Positions 47,475-56,159 of a stretch of 64,000 nucleotides of DNA are shown here, in pieces. The notes under the pieces are model-generated. The model ran no database searches, was not told the origin of the DNA, and saw only the letters and a list, made by a program, of their open reading frames with translations. The position numbers were made by a program, and so were the translations under genes. The stretch lies in assembly GCF_016019955.1 (NCBI RefSeq), contig NZ_JAECRZ010000003.1, positions 170,892 through 234,891 on the forward strand, given 5' to 3'. This DNA is from Thiosulfatihalobacter marinus (GTDB lineage Bacteria; Pseudomonadota; Alphaproteobacteria; Rhodobacterales; Rhodobacteraceae). How positions within the stretch are numbered: the stretch's first letter is position 1; every line of letters begins with the position of its first letter.

Positions 47475-48328
47475 GCTTCTCCGGTGGCAATGGGAAGAGT
47501 GGGAAAGGCGCCCCACTCGGTCCAGGAACCGTCATAGACGGCATAATCGGTCTTGCCGAAACGCTCCATCGCCAGCGCCAGCACACAGGCCGTCACGCCC
47601 GATCCACAGCTGGTGATCGCCGGCTTCGCAAGATCAACCCCCGCCGCCTCGAACACGGCCTTCAGCACGTCGGGCGCCTTCATGGTGGCGTCGTCGTTCA
47701 GCAACGCGGTATAGGGCACGTTTTTCGATCCGGGGATATGCCCCGAACGCAGGCCCGCGCGCGGCTCTTCCGCTTCGCCACAAAAACGCGGCGCGGCGCG
47801 CGCGTCGATGATCTCGTGATCGCCCAGCTTGCTGGCGGCGGCCACTTGCGTGACATCGCGCACCAGATGGTTCTGGCGGCGCACCGTCATATGCCGGTCG
47901 CGCACCACAGGCGGCAGATCTTCCAGCGGGCGGCCTTCGGTCTTCCACTTTTCCAGCCCGCCATCCAGAACGGCCACGTCATTCTGCCCCATCAGCCGGA
48001 ACAGCCACCACACCCGCGCCGCCGAAAACGCGCCGTTGGTGCCATACACCACCACCTGATGTCCGTCGCCCACGCCCATGGCGCGCATCCGGCTCATGAA
48101 TTTTTCCACCGGCGGCGCCATATGGGGCAGATCGCTGCGCAGATCGCTGATCTCGTCAATGTCAAAGAACCGCGCGCCGGGGATATGCCCGGCGTCATAC
48201 TCGGCCCTGGCATCGCGATTTTCCGCCGGCATGTGCCAGCTGGCGTCAATCACCCGCAGGTCCGGGTCTTTCAGATGCGCCGCCAGCCAGGCGGTGGAAA
48301 CCAGCGTCTTGGGATCGTCCTGTGCCAT
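47471..48328 (-). CDS. sseA: 3-mercaptopyruvate sulfurtransferase
   Basis: 285 aa, two rhodanese domains. The active loop CGSGVTA in the second domain fits the MST (SseA) type rather than thiosulfate sulfurtransferase. The N-terminal domain has VSTAWLAAHLKDPDLRVIDA and DAGHIPGARFFDIDEISD. It transfers sulfur from 3-mercaptopyruvate to thiols or cyanide. It is coupled to the aminotransferase, which could make 3-mercaptopyruvate from cysteine by transamination, a sensible functional pair. Confidence 0.93.
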   Translation of the reverse strand: MAQDDPKTLVSTAWLAAHLKDPDLRVIDASWHMPAENRDARAEYDAGHIPGARFFDIDEISDLRSDLPHMAPPVEKFMSRMRAMGVGDGHQVVVYGTNGAFSAARVWWLFRLMGQNDVAVLDGGLEKWKTEGRPLEDLPPVVRDRHMTVRRQNHLVRDVTQVAAASKLGDHEIIDARAAPRFCGEAEEPRAGLRSGHIPGSKNVPYTALLNDDATMKAPDVLKAVFEAAGVDLAKPAITSCGSGVTACVLALAMERFGKTDYAVYDGSWTEWGAFPTLPIATGEA

Positions 48329-48420
48329 CAATACCCCCGGGTCAGAGTCGATCCCCTGCCTACTACCGGGCGCCCCGCGAGGCAAGGCCGCAACCCCGCC
48401 TGGGCGGCATGAACCGGGTG

Positions 48421-48900
48421 TCAGTCGCCGTGCCGCAGCAGGCGCTGTTTCTGACGGCCCCAGTCCCGCTTGGCCTCGGTGGCGCGCTTGTCATGTATCT
48501 TCTTGCCCCGGGCGATGCCGATCTTCAGCTTGGCCAGCCCCTTGTGGTTGAAATACATCACCAGCGGCACCAGCGTCATGCCCTTGCGCTGGGTCGCGTT
48601 CCACAGGTTGGCCAGTTCCTTGCGGCTGACCAGCAACTTGCGCCTGCGCCGCTCGGTATGTGGAAACATGGCGCGCTCGTAGGGGGCAATATAGGAATTC
48701 ACCAGCCACAATTCGCCATTTTCCACCGCCGCATAGCTTTCGGCGATATTGGCGGATTTTTCCCGCAGGCTTTTCACCTCGGACCCCGACAGAAGGATCC
48801 CGCATTCCAGATCGTCCTCGATCGCATAATCGAAACGTGCCCGCCGGTTCTCGGCGATCACCTTGTAGTTCGGATCGGTTTTTTGCTTTTTGCTGGCCAT
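48421..48900 (-). CDS. smpB: SsrA-binding protein SmpB
   Basis: 159 aa from ATG 48900. SmpB motifs: [40 protein letters not shown], and the C-terminal tail [20 protein letters not shown] that enters the ribosomal A-site. It delivers tmRNA to stalled ribosomes. The ssrA gene itself was not found nearby. Divergent from dnaE2. Confidence 0.96.
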   Translation of the reverse strand: MASKKQKTDPNYKVIAENRRARFDYAIEDDLECGILLSGSEVKSLREKSANIAESYAAVENGELWLVNSYIAPYERAMFPHTERRRRKLLVSRKELANLWNATQRKGMTLVPLVMYFNHKGLAKLKIGIARGKKIHDKRATEAKRDWGRQKQRLLRHGD

Positions 48901-48999
48901 GACCGCAGAGAAATAGCGCGCGGCTTGGCCGGTGTCCATGGGGTTCGAACCCACAGCTTCACCGCGGCGCAAAAACCGTCACGCCGGGACTCGCAATAA

Positions 49000-49014
49000 G
49001 AACAAAAGGTGAAT
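49000..49014. promoter_or_regulatory. Candidate LexA box upstream of dnaE2
   Basis: GAAC-N7-GAAT at 49000-49014, one mismatch from the alphaproteobacterial LexA direct repeat (GTTC-N7-GTTC, read on the other strand). It ends 16 bp before the dnaE2 start, where a repressor would block the promoter. SOS control of dnaE2 is the general rule. Confidence 0.5.
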
Positions 49015-49030
49015 ATCATACAGAATCGCC

Positions 49031-51964
49031 ATGGTTGCCGAACTTTGCATCACGTCGAACTTCACCTTTCTCACCGGGGCCTCCCACCCCGAGGAGTATA
49101 TGCGCCGTGCGGCCATGGCCGGGCTCGGCGCGATTGCGATTGCCGATGTGAACAGCGTGGCCGGAATCGTGCGCGCCCATACCGAGGCGCGCGAAATTGC
49201 CCGCAAGGTGCACGAGCGCCAGCGGTTTGATGCCGAAACCGGGCTGATCGGCCCGCCCTGCCCCGATGGGCTGGACCGTCCCGAAAGCGCGCCGATCTAC
49301 GCGGTGCCCCGGCTGATGCCGGCGGCGCGGCTGGAATTCACCGATGCCCCGCCCGTGACCGTTCTGCCCGAAACGCGGCGCGGCTGGGCCAGCCTGTGCC
49401 GCGTCGTGTCCAGGGGGCGGCTGCGGGCCGAAAAGGGGCGCTGCCTGCTGACCCTGTCGGACCTGCTGGATTTTGCCGAAGGGGTACAGCTGATCCTGCA
49501 CCCGGCAAGCCGGGGGCTGGCGGGGCCGTGTGGCGAAAGCGGCTGGGCGGCGCATCTGCCCCGGCTGGCGCGCCGCTTTGCCGGGCGGATGCAGCTGGCG
49601 CTGACCCCCGGCTATGATGGCCAGGACGTGGCCCGCTTCGCCGCCCGCGCAAGGGAAGCCGCGCGCCTGGGGCTGCCGCTGGTGGCCACCGCCGCGCCGC
49701 TCATGCATCACGGGCGCCGCCGCCGGCTGGCGGATGTGCTGGGCGCGGTGCGGCTGGGGGTGCGCGTGGATGCGCTGGGGCGCGAGGCGCTGGCCAATGC
49801 CGAACAACGGCTGCGCAGCGCCCCCGAAATGGCGCGGATTTTCGCGGGCTACGAAACGGCGCTGGCCCGCACGGACTGGCTGGCGGCCACCTGCACCTTT
49901 TCGCTGGACGAACTGCGCTATGAATATCCCGGCGAGGTGGCACAGGACGAAACCGCCGGCGAACGGCTGCGGCGGCTGGCCCATGAAGGGCTGCGCTGGC
50001 GCTATCCGCATGGCGCGTCGGAAAGGGTGCGCGCCATGCTGGAACATGAACTGGCCCTGATCTCCAGGTTGAATTACGAGCCCTATTTCCTGACCGTGCG
50101 CGACGTGGTGGCCTTTGCCCGCGCGCGCGGCATCCTGTGCCAGGGGCGGGGCAGCGCGGCCAACTCGGTGGTGTGCTACTGCCTTGGCGTGACCTCGGTG
50201 TCCCCCGAAATCGGCACCATGGTCTTTGAACGCTTCGTCAGCGAGGCCCGCGACGAACCGCCCGATATCGATGTCGATTTCGAACATGAACGGCGCGAAG
50301 AGGTGATCCAGTGGATTTACGAACGCTACGGGCGCCATCGGGCCGGCCTGTGCGCCACGGTGGTGCATTACCGGGGCAAGCGCGCCATCCGCGAGGTGGG
50401 CCGCGCCATGGGGCTGACCGAAGACACCATTTCCGCGCTCAGCTCACAACTCTGGGGGTTTTTTTCCGCCGCCGGGCTGGAAGACGCCCGGATGCGCGAA
50501 ATCGGGCTGGATCCGACCGACCGGCGCATGCGGCAGACCATGGAGCTGGTGCACGAGATTATCGGCTTTCCGCGCCACCTGTCCCAGCATGTGGGCGGCT
50601 TCATCATGACCGAGGGGCGGCTGGACGAACTGGTGCCGATCGAAAACGCCACGATGGAAGACCGCACCGTGATCTGCTGGGACAAGGACGATATCGACAG
50701 CCTGGGCATCCTGAAGGTGGATGTGCTGTCCCTGGGGATGCTGACCTGCATCCGCAAGGCATTTGACCTTTTGCATCACCACCACCGGCAGGATCTGACC
50801 CTGTCCACCATCCCGCCCGAGGATCCCGCCGTCTATGACATGCTGTGCAAGGCCGACAGCATTGGCGTGTTCCAGGTGGAAAGCCGCGCACAGATGAATT
50901 TCCTGCCCCGGATGCGGCCGCGCAATTTCTATGACCTGGTGATCGAGGTGGCCATCATCCGCCCGGGGCCGATCCAGGGCGATATGGTGCATCCCTATAT
51001 CCGGCGCCGCAATGGCGAAGAACAGGTGACGTTCCCCTCGGATGCGCTGGGCGAGGTGCTGGGCAAGACGCTGGGCGTGCCGCTGTTCCAGGAACAGGCG
51101 ATGCAGATCGCCATCATCGGCGCGGGGTTCTCTCCCGAAGAGGCAGACCGGCTGCGCCGCTCCCTGGCCACGTTCAAGAAACACGGCAGCGTCAGCACGT
51201 TCCAGAACCGCTTCATGCGCGGCATGAAGGCCAACGGCTATGACGCGGAATTCGCCGCGCGCTGCTTTTCCCAGATCGAGGGGTTCGGCTCCTATGGCTT
51301 TCCCGAAAGCCACGCGGCCTCTTTCGCGCTGCTGGTCTATGCCAGCGCCTGGATCAAATGCCACCACCCGGGCATCTTTGCCTGTGCCCTGCTGAATTCC
51401 CAGCCGATGGGGTTCTACGCGCCCGCCCAGATCGTGCGCGATGCGCGTGATCACGGGGTCATTGTGCGGCCCGTCGACATCAACGAAAGCTACTGGGACA
51501 ACGTGATGGAACCGGACGGGCATGGCGGGCTGGCGCTGCGGCTGGGCTTCCGGCAGATACGTCGCCTGCGCGAAGAGGACGCGGCCTGGATCACGGCGGC
51601 GCGCGGCAATGGCTATCTCACGGTCGAAGATGTCTGGCGCCGCGCCGGGGTGGCGCCGCATGTGCTGACGCGGCTGGCCGAGGCCGATGCCTTTGCCGGG
51701 CTGGGGCTGCAACGGCGCGCGGCCCTGTGGGAGGCCAAGGCGATCACCGCCGAAAAGCCGCTGCCCCTGTTTGCCGGGGACATGGATGGCGAGGGCATCA
51801 TCGAACCGCCCCCCCAACTGCCCGGGATGAGCGAGGGCGAACAGGTGGTCGAGGATTACGTGGCAATGCGCCTGACCCTGCGCAAACACCCGGTGGCACT
51901 GTTGCGGCATCTGCTGACCCCGGATCGGACGGGCGCGGCCAACACAACCGCAGCCGCCGGTTGA
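49031..51964 (+). CDS. dnaE2: Error-prone DNA polymerase DnaE2 (ImuC), apparently lacking the C-terminal OB-fold
   Basis: 977 aa. The N-terminus AELCITSNFTFLTGASHPEE is the DnaE2-type PHP start. Polymerase-core features are intact: GRGSAANSVVCYCLGVTSVS, catalytic aspartates in PPDIDVDFEHERREEVIQW and the third in LGILKVDVLSLGM, then SHAASFALLVYASAWIKCHH and helix-hairpin-helix-like region. DnaE2 proteins usually run to about 1,050-1,100 aa and end in an OB-fold (VLVRQRPG...). Here the frame stops about 20 residues after LTLRKHPVALLRHLL, where that domain should begin, and no remnant follows. The imuA/imuB partners are not in the window. It would do translesion synthesis if functional. Confidence 0.9.
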   Translation: MVAELCITSNFTFLTGASHPEEYMRRAAMAGLGAIAIADVNSVAGIVRAHTEAREIARKVHERQRFDAETGLIGPPCPDGLDRPESAPIYAVPRLMPAARLEFTDAPPVTVLPETRRGWASLCRVVSRGRLRAEKGRCLLTLSDLLDFAEGVQLILHPASRGLAGPCGESGWAAHLPRLARRFAGRMQLALTPGYDGQDVARFAARAREAARLGLPLVATAAPLMHHGRRRRLADVLGAVRLGVRVDALGREALANAEQRLRSAPEMARIFAGYETALARTDWLAATCTFSLDELRYEYPGEVAQDETAGERLRRLAHEGLRWRYPHGASERVRAMLEHELALISRLNYEPYFLTVRDVVAFARARGILCQGRGSAANSVVCYCLGVTSVSPEIGTMVFERFVSEARDEPPDIDVDFEHERREEVIQWIYERYGRHRAGLCATVVHYRGKRAIREVGRAMGLTEDTISALSSQLWGFFSAAGLEDARMREIGLDPTDRRMRQTMELVHEIIGFPRHLSQHVGGFIMTEGRLDELVPIENATMEDRTVICWDKDDIDSLGILKVDVLSLGMLTCIRKAFDLLHHHHRQDLTLSTIPPEDPAVYDMLCKADSIGVFQVESRAQMNFLPRMRPRNFYDLVIEVAIIRPGPIQGDMVHPYIRRRNGEEQVTFPSDALGEVLGKTLGVPLFQEQAMQIAIIGAGFSPEEADRLRRSLATFKKHGSVSTFQNRFMRGMKANGYDAEFAARCFSQIEGFGSYGFPESHAASFALLVYASAWIKCHHPGIFACALLNSQPMGFYAPAQIVRDARDHGVIVRPVDINESYWDNVMEPDGHGGLALRLGFRQIRRLREEDAAWITAARGNGYLTVEDVWRRAGVAPHVLTRLAEADAFAGLGLQRRAALWEAKAITAEKPLPLFAGDMDGEGIIEPPPQLPGMSEGEQVVEDYVAMRLTLRKHPVALLRHLLTPDRTGAANTTAAAG

Positions 51965-51975
51965 GAGGGGGGAAT

Positions 51976-52031
51976 GAGTATTTTTGGAACAATGAAAGCG
52001 AAAAGGCCCTTTCATTGTTCTTCAAATACTC
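51976..52031. terminator. Long interrupted hairpin between convergent dnaE2 and an rRNA methyltransferase gene
   Basis: Inner arms GAACAATGAAAG (51987-51998) and CTTTCATTGTTC (52009-52020) and outer arms GAGTATTT (51976-51983) and AAATACTC (52024-52031), separated by a 3x3 internal loop; apical loop of 10. Twenty perfect pairs in total. It starts 12 nt after the dnaE2 stop. Probably a bidirectional terminator-like element. Confidence 0.7.
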
Positions 52032-52054
52032 AAAAACACCGGCGCCCCACGCGC

Positions 52055-53161
52055 TCAGGCCAAGGGGAGTGTGCGATAAAGCTTTACCCTCAGGCCGCCA
52101 TGCGCCACTGGCGGCCCCGGCTCCACAAAGGGCAGGTCCGTCGCCTTTGCCAGCCCCGGCTCGGACGTGACGATTCCAACGCGCCAGCCCGAAAACCGCG
52201 CCTTCAGCGCGGCACCCAGCCCGGCATGCAGCCCGTAAAGCCCCTTCTTGTCGCCGATACGCGCGCCATAGGGCGGGTTCACGATCACCAGCCCCGGCAC
52301 ATCCACCGGCGGGGCGATGTCGCTGGCCGGTTTCACCCCGAACCCTGTCCAGTCTGCCACCCCGGCGCGGGCCGCGTTGGCGCGGGCCATCCCGATCGCC
52401 CCGGAATCGCGGTCCGATCCGAAACAGCGACGCTGCGCCGGCAGGGCCGGTGTCGGCGCGCGCATCGCCTCCCATGCGTCGGCATCGAATGTGGCCAGGT
52501 GTTCGAAGGCAAAGCGACGCGACCGCCCGGGGCGCAGTCCCGCCGCGATCTCGGCCGCCTCGATCACAAAGGTGCCCGCGCCGCACATCGGATCGAACAC
52601 CGGCCCGGATCCGTCATACCCCATCTGTCGCAGGAACAGCGCCGCCATGGTTTCTCGCATCGGCGCCTTGGCCACGGCCTCCTTGTGGCCACGCTTGTGC
52701 AGGCTCTCACCCGAGCAATCCAGGCTCAGCGTGACCATGTTGTCCTCGATCCGCACCTTCAGCACCACCGGCGCATCGGGCGCGGTGACAATGCCCGCCT
52801 CCTGGAACAGCGCCCGTTCGATCCGTTCCGCCGCGGCGCCCTGATGGTAGATCTTCGACTTGCGCGAGGTTGCATCCACCTTCACCGGCACATCCGCACT
52901 CAGGAACTGCCCCCAGGGGAAGGCGCGCGCGCGGGTCTCCAATGCGCCAAGGCTCATCGCCTGGAACGCGCCGATCCGCGCCAGCACCCGCACCGCACCA
53001 CGCAGATCCAGGTTGGCCCGCCAGACATCGTGCCAATTGCCCCGAAACCGCACGCCGCCGGGCATCATCTTGGGCTTGGCAAACCCGGCGTCACGCACCT
53101 CTTCCACCAGGGCTTTCTCAAGTCCCGGCGGGGCAACAAGGAATATCTCAAACTTCTTCAT
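52055..53161 (-). CDS. THUMP-domain class I RNA methyltransferase (RlmL N-terminal-half type)
   Basis: 368 aa. N-terminal THUMP domain (about residues 45-150, with VKVDATSRKSKIYHQGAAAE and LSLDCSGESLHKRGHKEAVA), then a Rossmann methyltransferase: FDPMCGAGTFVIEAAEIAAG and catalytic IVNPPYGARIG. It corresponds to the G2445-N2 methyltransferase half of E. coli RlmL, as a stand-alone protein. No ribosome-site ambiguity; it is convergent with dnaE2. Confidence 0.92.
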   Translation of the reverse strand: MKKFEIFLVAPPGLEKALVEEVRDAGFAKPKMMPGGVRFRGNWHDVWRANLDLRGAVRVLARIGAFQAMSLGALETRARAFPWGQFLSADVPVKVDATSRKSKIYHQGAAAERIERALFQEAGIVTAPDAPVVLKVRIEDNMVTLSLDCSGESLHKRGHKEAVAKAPMRETMAALFLRQMGYDGSGPVFDPMCGAGTFVIEAAEIAAGLRPGRSRRFAFEHLATFDADAWEAMRAPTPALPAQRRCFGSDRDSGAIGMARANAARAGVADWTGFGVKPASDIAPPVDVPGLVIVNPPYGARIGDKKGLYGLHAGLGAALKARFSGWRVGIVTSEPGLAKATDLPFVEPGPPVAHGGLRVKLYRTLPLA

Positions 53162-53227
53162 GCCCCGTCTCTCCCCTGTTACCGGACCTTCGGCGACCCA
53201 ATTGAGTGCGCGCGCCGGACTACGCTT

Positions 53228-53881
53228 CTAAAACGGCACCCGGGCCCGAAACCCGATGCCCCTGCCACTTTCGGGGTGGTTCAGGCGCAGTTCCTGGGAA
53301 TGCAACATAAGCCGCGGATACTCCGCCGCCGCCCCTTCGGCATAAAGCGGATCGCCCAGGATCGGGTGCCCCATTGCCAGCATATGCACCCGCAGTTGAT
53401 GGCTGCGCCCGGTCTTGGGCATCAGCCGCACCCGGCTCTCGCCATCTCCCTGGCGCAGCACGCGCCAATCCGTTTCCGCCGGCTTGCCATTGTCATGGTC
53501 CACCATCTGGCGGGGCCGGTTGGGCCAATCCACGATCAGCGGCAGGTCGACCGTGCCGGTCCTGGGCGCCAGATGCCCCGCCACCCGCGCCACATAGGTC
53601 TTTTTCGTCTTGCGTTGCTCGAACTGCATCGACAGCGTGCGCTGTGCATGTGCGGTCAGGGCAAATACCATCACGCCCGATGTATCCCGGTCCAGCCGAT
53701 GCACCAGCAACGCGGTCGGGAAAACCGCCTGCACCCGGCTCAGCAGGCAATCCGCCAGATGCGCCCCGCGCCCGGGCACCGACAACAGCCCGGCCGGTTT
53801 GTCCACGACCACAATGTCGCTGTCCTCGTGCAGGATCACCAGCGGATCCATCGGTGGGGTATAGGCGCTACTCAGGGTCAT
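53228..53881 (-). CDS. RluA-family pseudouridine synthase
   Basis: 217 aa from ATG 53881 (AGGAG seven bases upstream). RluA motif II LLVHRLDRDTSGVMVFAL holds the catalytic Asp; the opening DIVVVDKPAGLLSVPGRG and the end GRSHQLRVHMLAMGHPILGD are typical. There is no N-terminal S4 domain, so it fits the short RluA type that modifies 23S U746 and tRNA U32; target not certain. It lies 66 bp upstream of the methyltransferase, likely co-transcribed. Confidence 0.92.
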   Translation of the reverse strand: MTLSSAYTPPMDPLVILHEDSDIVVVDKPAGLLSVPGRGAHLADCLLSRVQAVFPTALLVHRLDRDTSGVMVFALTAHAQRTLSMQFEQRKTKKTYVARVAGHLAPRTGTVDLPLIVDWPNRPRQMVDHDNGKPAETDWRVLRQGDGESRVRLMPKTGRSHQLRVHMLAMGHPILGDPLYAEGAAAEYPRLMLHSQELRLNHPESGRGIGFRARVPF

Positions 53882-53989
53882 GGCGCTCCTGATAGGGCCA
53901 ATGCCCGGCGCCCACAACCCAACGTCAGCCTTGCCATGCGCGCCCGATGCACCACTTTGGGGTCACGCAGCCACAACAGGACCAGCCAC

Positions 53990-54400
53990 ATGCACCCCAC
54001 CATCACCACCTTGCAGGACGTCGTGGCCAAGGGCCGCGAAGAGGACATCCACCCGCTTCTGGCCAGGGATGTGGCCTTCATGCCGCCCACCTACTGGGCC
54101 ACCTGGACCGGGCGTGAACCGGTCGCCGCCGTGCTGGGGCATGTCGGGCAGGTGTTTTCCGATTTCCGCTATCGGCGCGTGATGGGCGCGGGCAAGGACT
54201 GGGCGCTGGAATTCCAGTGCAGGATCGGCGATCTCGACGCGGTTGGCGTGGACCTGATCACGCTCAACGATGACGGGCTGATCCAGGTTTTCGAAGTGGT
54301 CATGCGCCCGCATAAATCGGTCGGCGCCCTGCGCGATGCCATGAACAAGCGCGTCATGAGCGATGCGCGCTTTCTCAAATTCCGCGAGGCGCTGAGCTAG
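53990..54400 (+). CDS. SnoaL-like / NTF2-fold protein
   Basis: 136 aa. A cone-shaped NTF2-like pattern: an opening helix (LQDVVAKGREEDIHPLLARD), MPPTYWATWTGREPVAAVLG, and beta strands ALEFQCRIGDLDAVGVDLIT, FEVVMRPHKSVGALRDAMNK. Small binding or cyclase-like proteins share this fold; the function here is unknown. It is 12 nt upstream of a SGNH hydrolase, so they probably form an operon. ATG 53990 has AGGA nine bases before. Confidence 0.8.
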   Translation: MHPTITTLQDVVAKGREEDIHPLLARDVAFMPPTYWATWTGREPVAAVLGHVGQVFSDFRYRRVMGAGKDWALEFQCRIGDLDAVGVDLITLNDDGLIQVFEVVMRPHKSVGALRDAMNKRVMSDARFLKFREALS

Positions 54401-54412
54401 GGAAGGGCCGCC

Positions 54413-55153
54413 ATGCCACGGATCCCGCACCGGGGCCGCGCCCTCTCCCGGGCCGATCTTCTTGCCCGCCTGCCTCTGGCCCCCATCCTGGCGGCGCAGG
54501 CGATTGGCGTGCGCCGTCGCGCCCGGCTCTTGCCGGAACCGCCCGGTCCGCGCCAGGGCACTGCCGGCGCTGGGCCCCGGCTGCGCCTGCTGATGATCGG
54601 CGACAGTTCCGCCGCCGGGGTCGGGGCCGCAACACAGGAAACCGCACTGGCCGGACGGCTGGTGGCGGATCTGTCGCGCGATCACCGGGTCGAATGGCGC
54701 CTGCTGGCCACCACCGGGGCCACCACGCGCGATACCCTGTTGCGCCTGTCCACGACACCGCTGCCGCAATGCGATGTCGTTGTCAGCGCGCTGGGCGTGA
54801 ACGACACGACCCGCGCCCGTTCGGCGCGGCGCTGGCGCGCCGAGCAGGCCGCGCTGTTCCGGCATGTCTCGCAAACCCTTGGTGCCGGGCTGATGATCGC
54901 CTCGGGCCTGCCGCCCATGGGTCAATACCCGATGCTGCCCCAGCCCCTGCGCTGGATCGTTGGCAGCCACGCGCGGCGGCTGGATCTCGCGCTGGCGGGG
55001 CTTGCGGCGCAAACACCCGGCCTGCGCCACCTGCCCATCGACATCCCGTTCGAGCCGCGCTTCATGGCCGAAGACGGCTATCACCCCAGCCCCGAGGCCC
55101 ATGCGCTTTGGGCCGGGCTGATCGCAAAGGCAATCCGCGACTCGCTTGCCTGA
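54413..55153 (+). CDS. SGNH/GDSL-family hydrolase
   Basis: 246 aa. Block I LRLLMIGDSSAAGVGAATQE with the nucleophile serine in GDS, block III VSALGVNDTTR (GxND), and C-terminal EDGYHPSPEAHALWA (DxxH). It is an esterase or lipase-like hydrolase. A hydrophobic N-terminal stretch (LLARLPLAPILAAQAIGVRR) may be a membrane-associated leader, not a clear signal peptide. The stop is directly adjacent to the convergent rarD stop with no spacer. Confidence 0.9.
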   Translation: MPRIPHRGRALSRADLLARLPLAPILAAQAIGVRRRARLLPEPPGPRQGTAGAGPRLRLLMIGDSSAAGVGAATQETALAGRLVADLSRDHRVEWRLLATTGATTRDTLLRLSTTPLPQCDVVVSALGVNDTTRARSARRWRAEQAALFRHVSQTLGAGLMIASGLPPMGQYPMLPQPLRWIVGSHARRLDLALAGLAAQTPGLRHLPIDIPFEPRFMAEDGYHPSPEAHALWAGLIAKAIRDSLA

Positions 55154-56059
55154 TCAGGCCGGACGGCGCAACTGGCGCAGCATCGACACCGAATAAATCA
55201 CCAGCGCGCCCCAGATCATCGGAAAGGCGATCATTCGGGCCTGCCCGAACGGCTCGTCGAACACCAGCACCGCGATCAGGAAAATCATCGTGGGCGCGAC
55301 ATATTGCAGAACGCCAATGGTCGACAGCCGCAACAGCTTGGCCCCGTTGGCATAAAACAGCAGCGGCACCGCCGTGACCACGCCACTGCCCATAAGCAGC
55401 GCCGAATTGCGCGGATCCGTGCCGAAATGGCCCTGGCCGTTGACGGCCAGCCAGATCAGATAGCCCAGCGCGGGAATGGTCAGGATCAGAACCTCCAGCA
55501 GAAACCCCTGGTTGGGGCCGATCGGCAGGGATTTCTTGAACAATGCGTAAAATCCCCAGCTCAGCGTCAGGCCCAGCGCCGGCCAGGGCAGGCTCCCGGC
55601 ATCCACCCAAAGCACCGCCACCGCCCCCGCCGCAAGCGCCACCGCGACAAGCTGTGCCCGCGTCAGCCGCTCTCCCAGCAACAGCGCGCCCAGCGCCACG
55701 CTGAACAGCGGGTTGATGTAATAGCCCAGCGCGGCGTCCAGCGCCCGGTCATTGGCGATCGACCAGACATAGATTCCCCAATTGACCGTGATCAGCGCCG
55801 CGGTCACACACCCCATCGCCAATGTGCGCGGGCTGCGCAACGCCGCGATCAGATCGCCCGTGCGGCGCAGGATCAACAGAACCGCCCCCGCGATCGGCAC
55901 GGACCACAGCACGCGATGCACCACCACTTCGGGCGCCGGGATATGCGCCACCAGCTTCATGTAGAACGGCAGGACCCCCCAGATCAGATAGGCGGTCATC
56001 GCCAATACCAGTCCCTGGGACGTGTCCTTGTTCTCGGGCCTGGTTGTGTGGTTTGCCAT
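55154..56059 (-). CDS. rarD: EamA-family transporter RarD
   Basis: 301 aa, ten membrane segments. RarD landmarks: AYLIWGVLPFYMKLVAHIPA, VVVHRVLWSVPIA, NWGIYVWSIANDRALDAALG and YYINPLFSVALGALLLGERL. ATG 56059 has AGAGGCG upstream; a TTG 18 bases earlier is less likely. Substrate unknown (drug/metabolite superfamily). Confidence 0.93.
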   Translation of the reverse strand: MANHTTRPENKDTSQGLVLAMTAYLIWGVLPFYMKLVAHIPAPEVVVHRVLWSVPIAGAVLLILRRTGDLIAALRSPRTLAMGCVTAALITVNWGIYVWSIANDRALDAALGYYINPLFSVALGALLLGERLTRAQLVAVALAAGAVAVLWVDAGSLPWPALGLTLSWGFYALFKKSLPIGPNQGFLLEVLILTIPALGYLIWLAVNGQGHFGTDPRNSALLMGSGVVTAVPLLFYANGAKLLRLSTIGVLQYVAPTMIFLIAVLVFDEPFGQARMIAFPMIWGALVIYSVSMLRQLRRPA

Positions 56060-56159
56060 GCGACGCCTCTTTGCCAACCCGGCCAGATAATTCAGATCGG
56101 GCGCGATTGAAAACCACGGTTTTTGTGCGCCGTGTCATCACTGTTCGTGATGCGTGCGC

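Noticed and set aside
48932-48957. tRNA or tmRNA fragment on the minus strand (perfect T-loop TTCGAAC with a 5-bp stem, near smpB)
   Set aside because: No D-arm, anticodon arm or matching 5' acceptor strand is found upstream, and no CCA follows. It is a T-arm-like palindrome only; an attachment-site relic cannot be shown.
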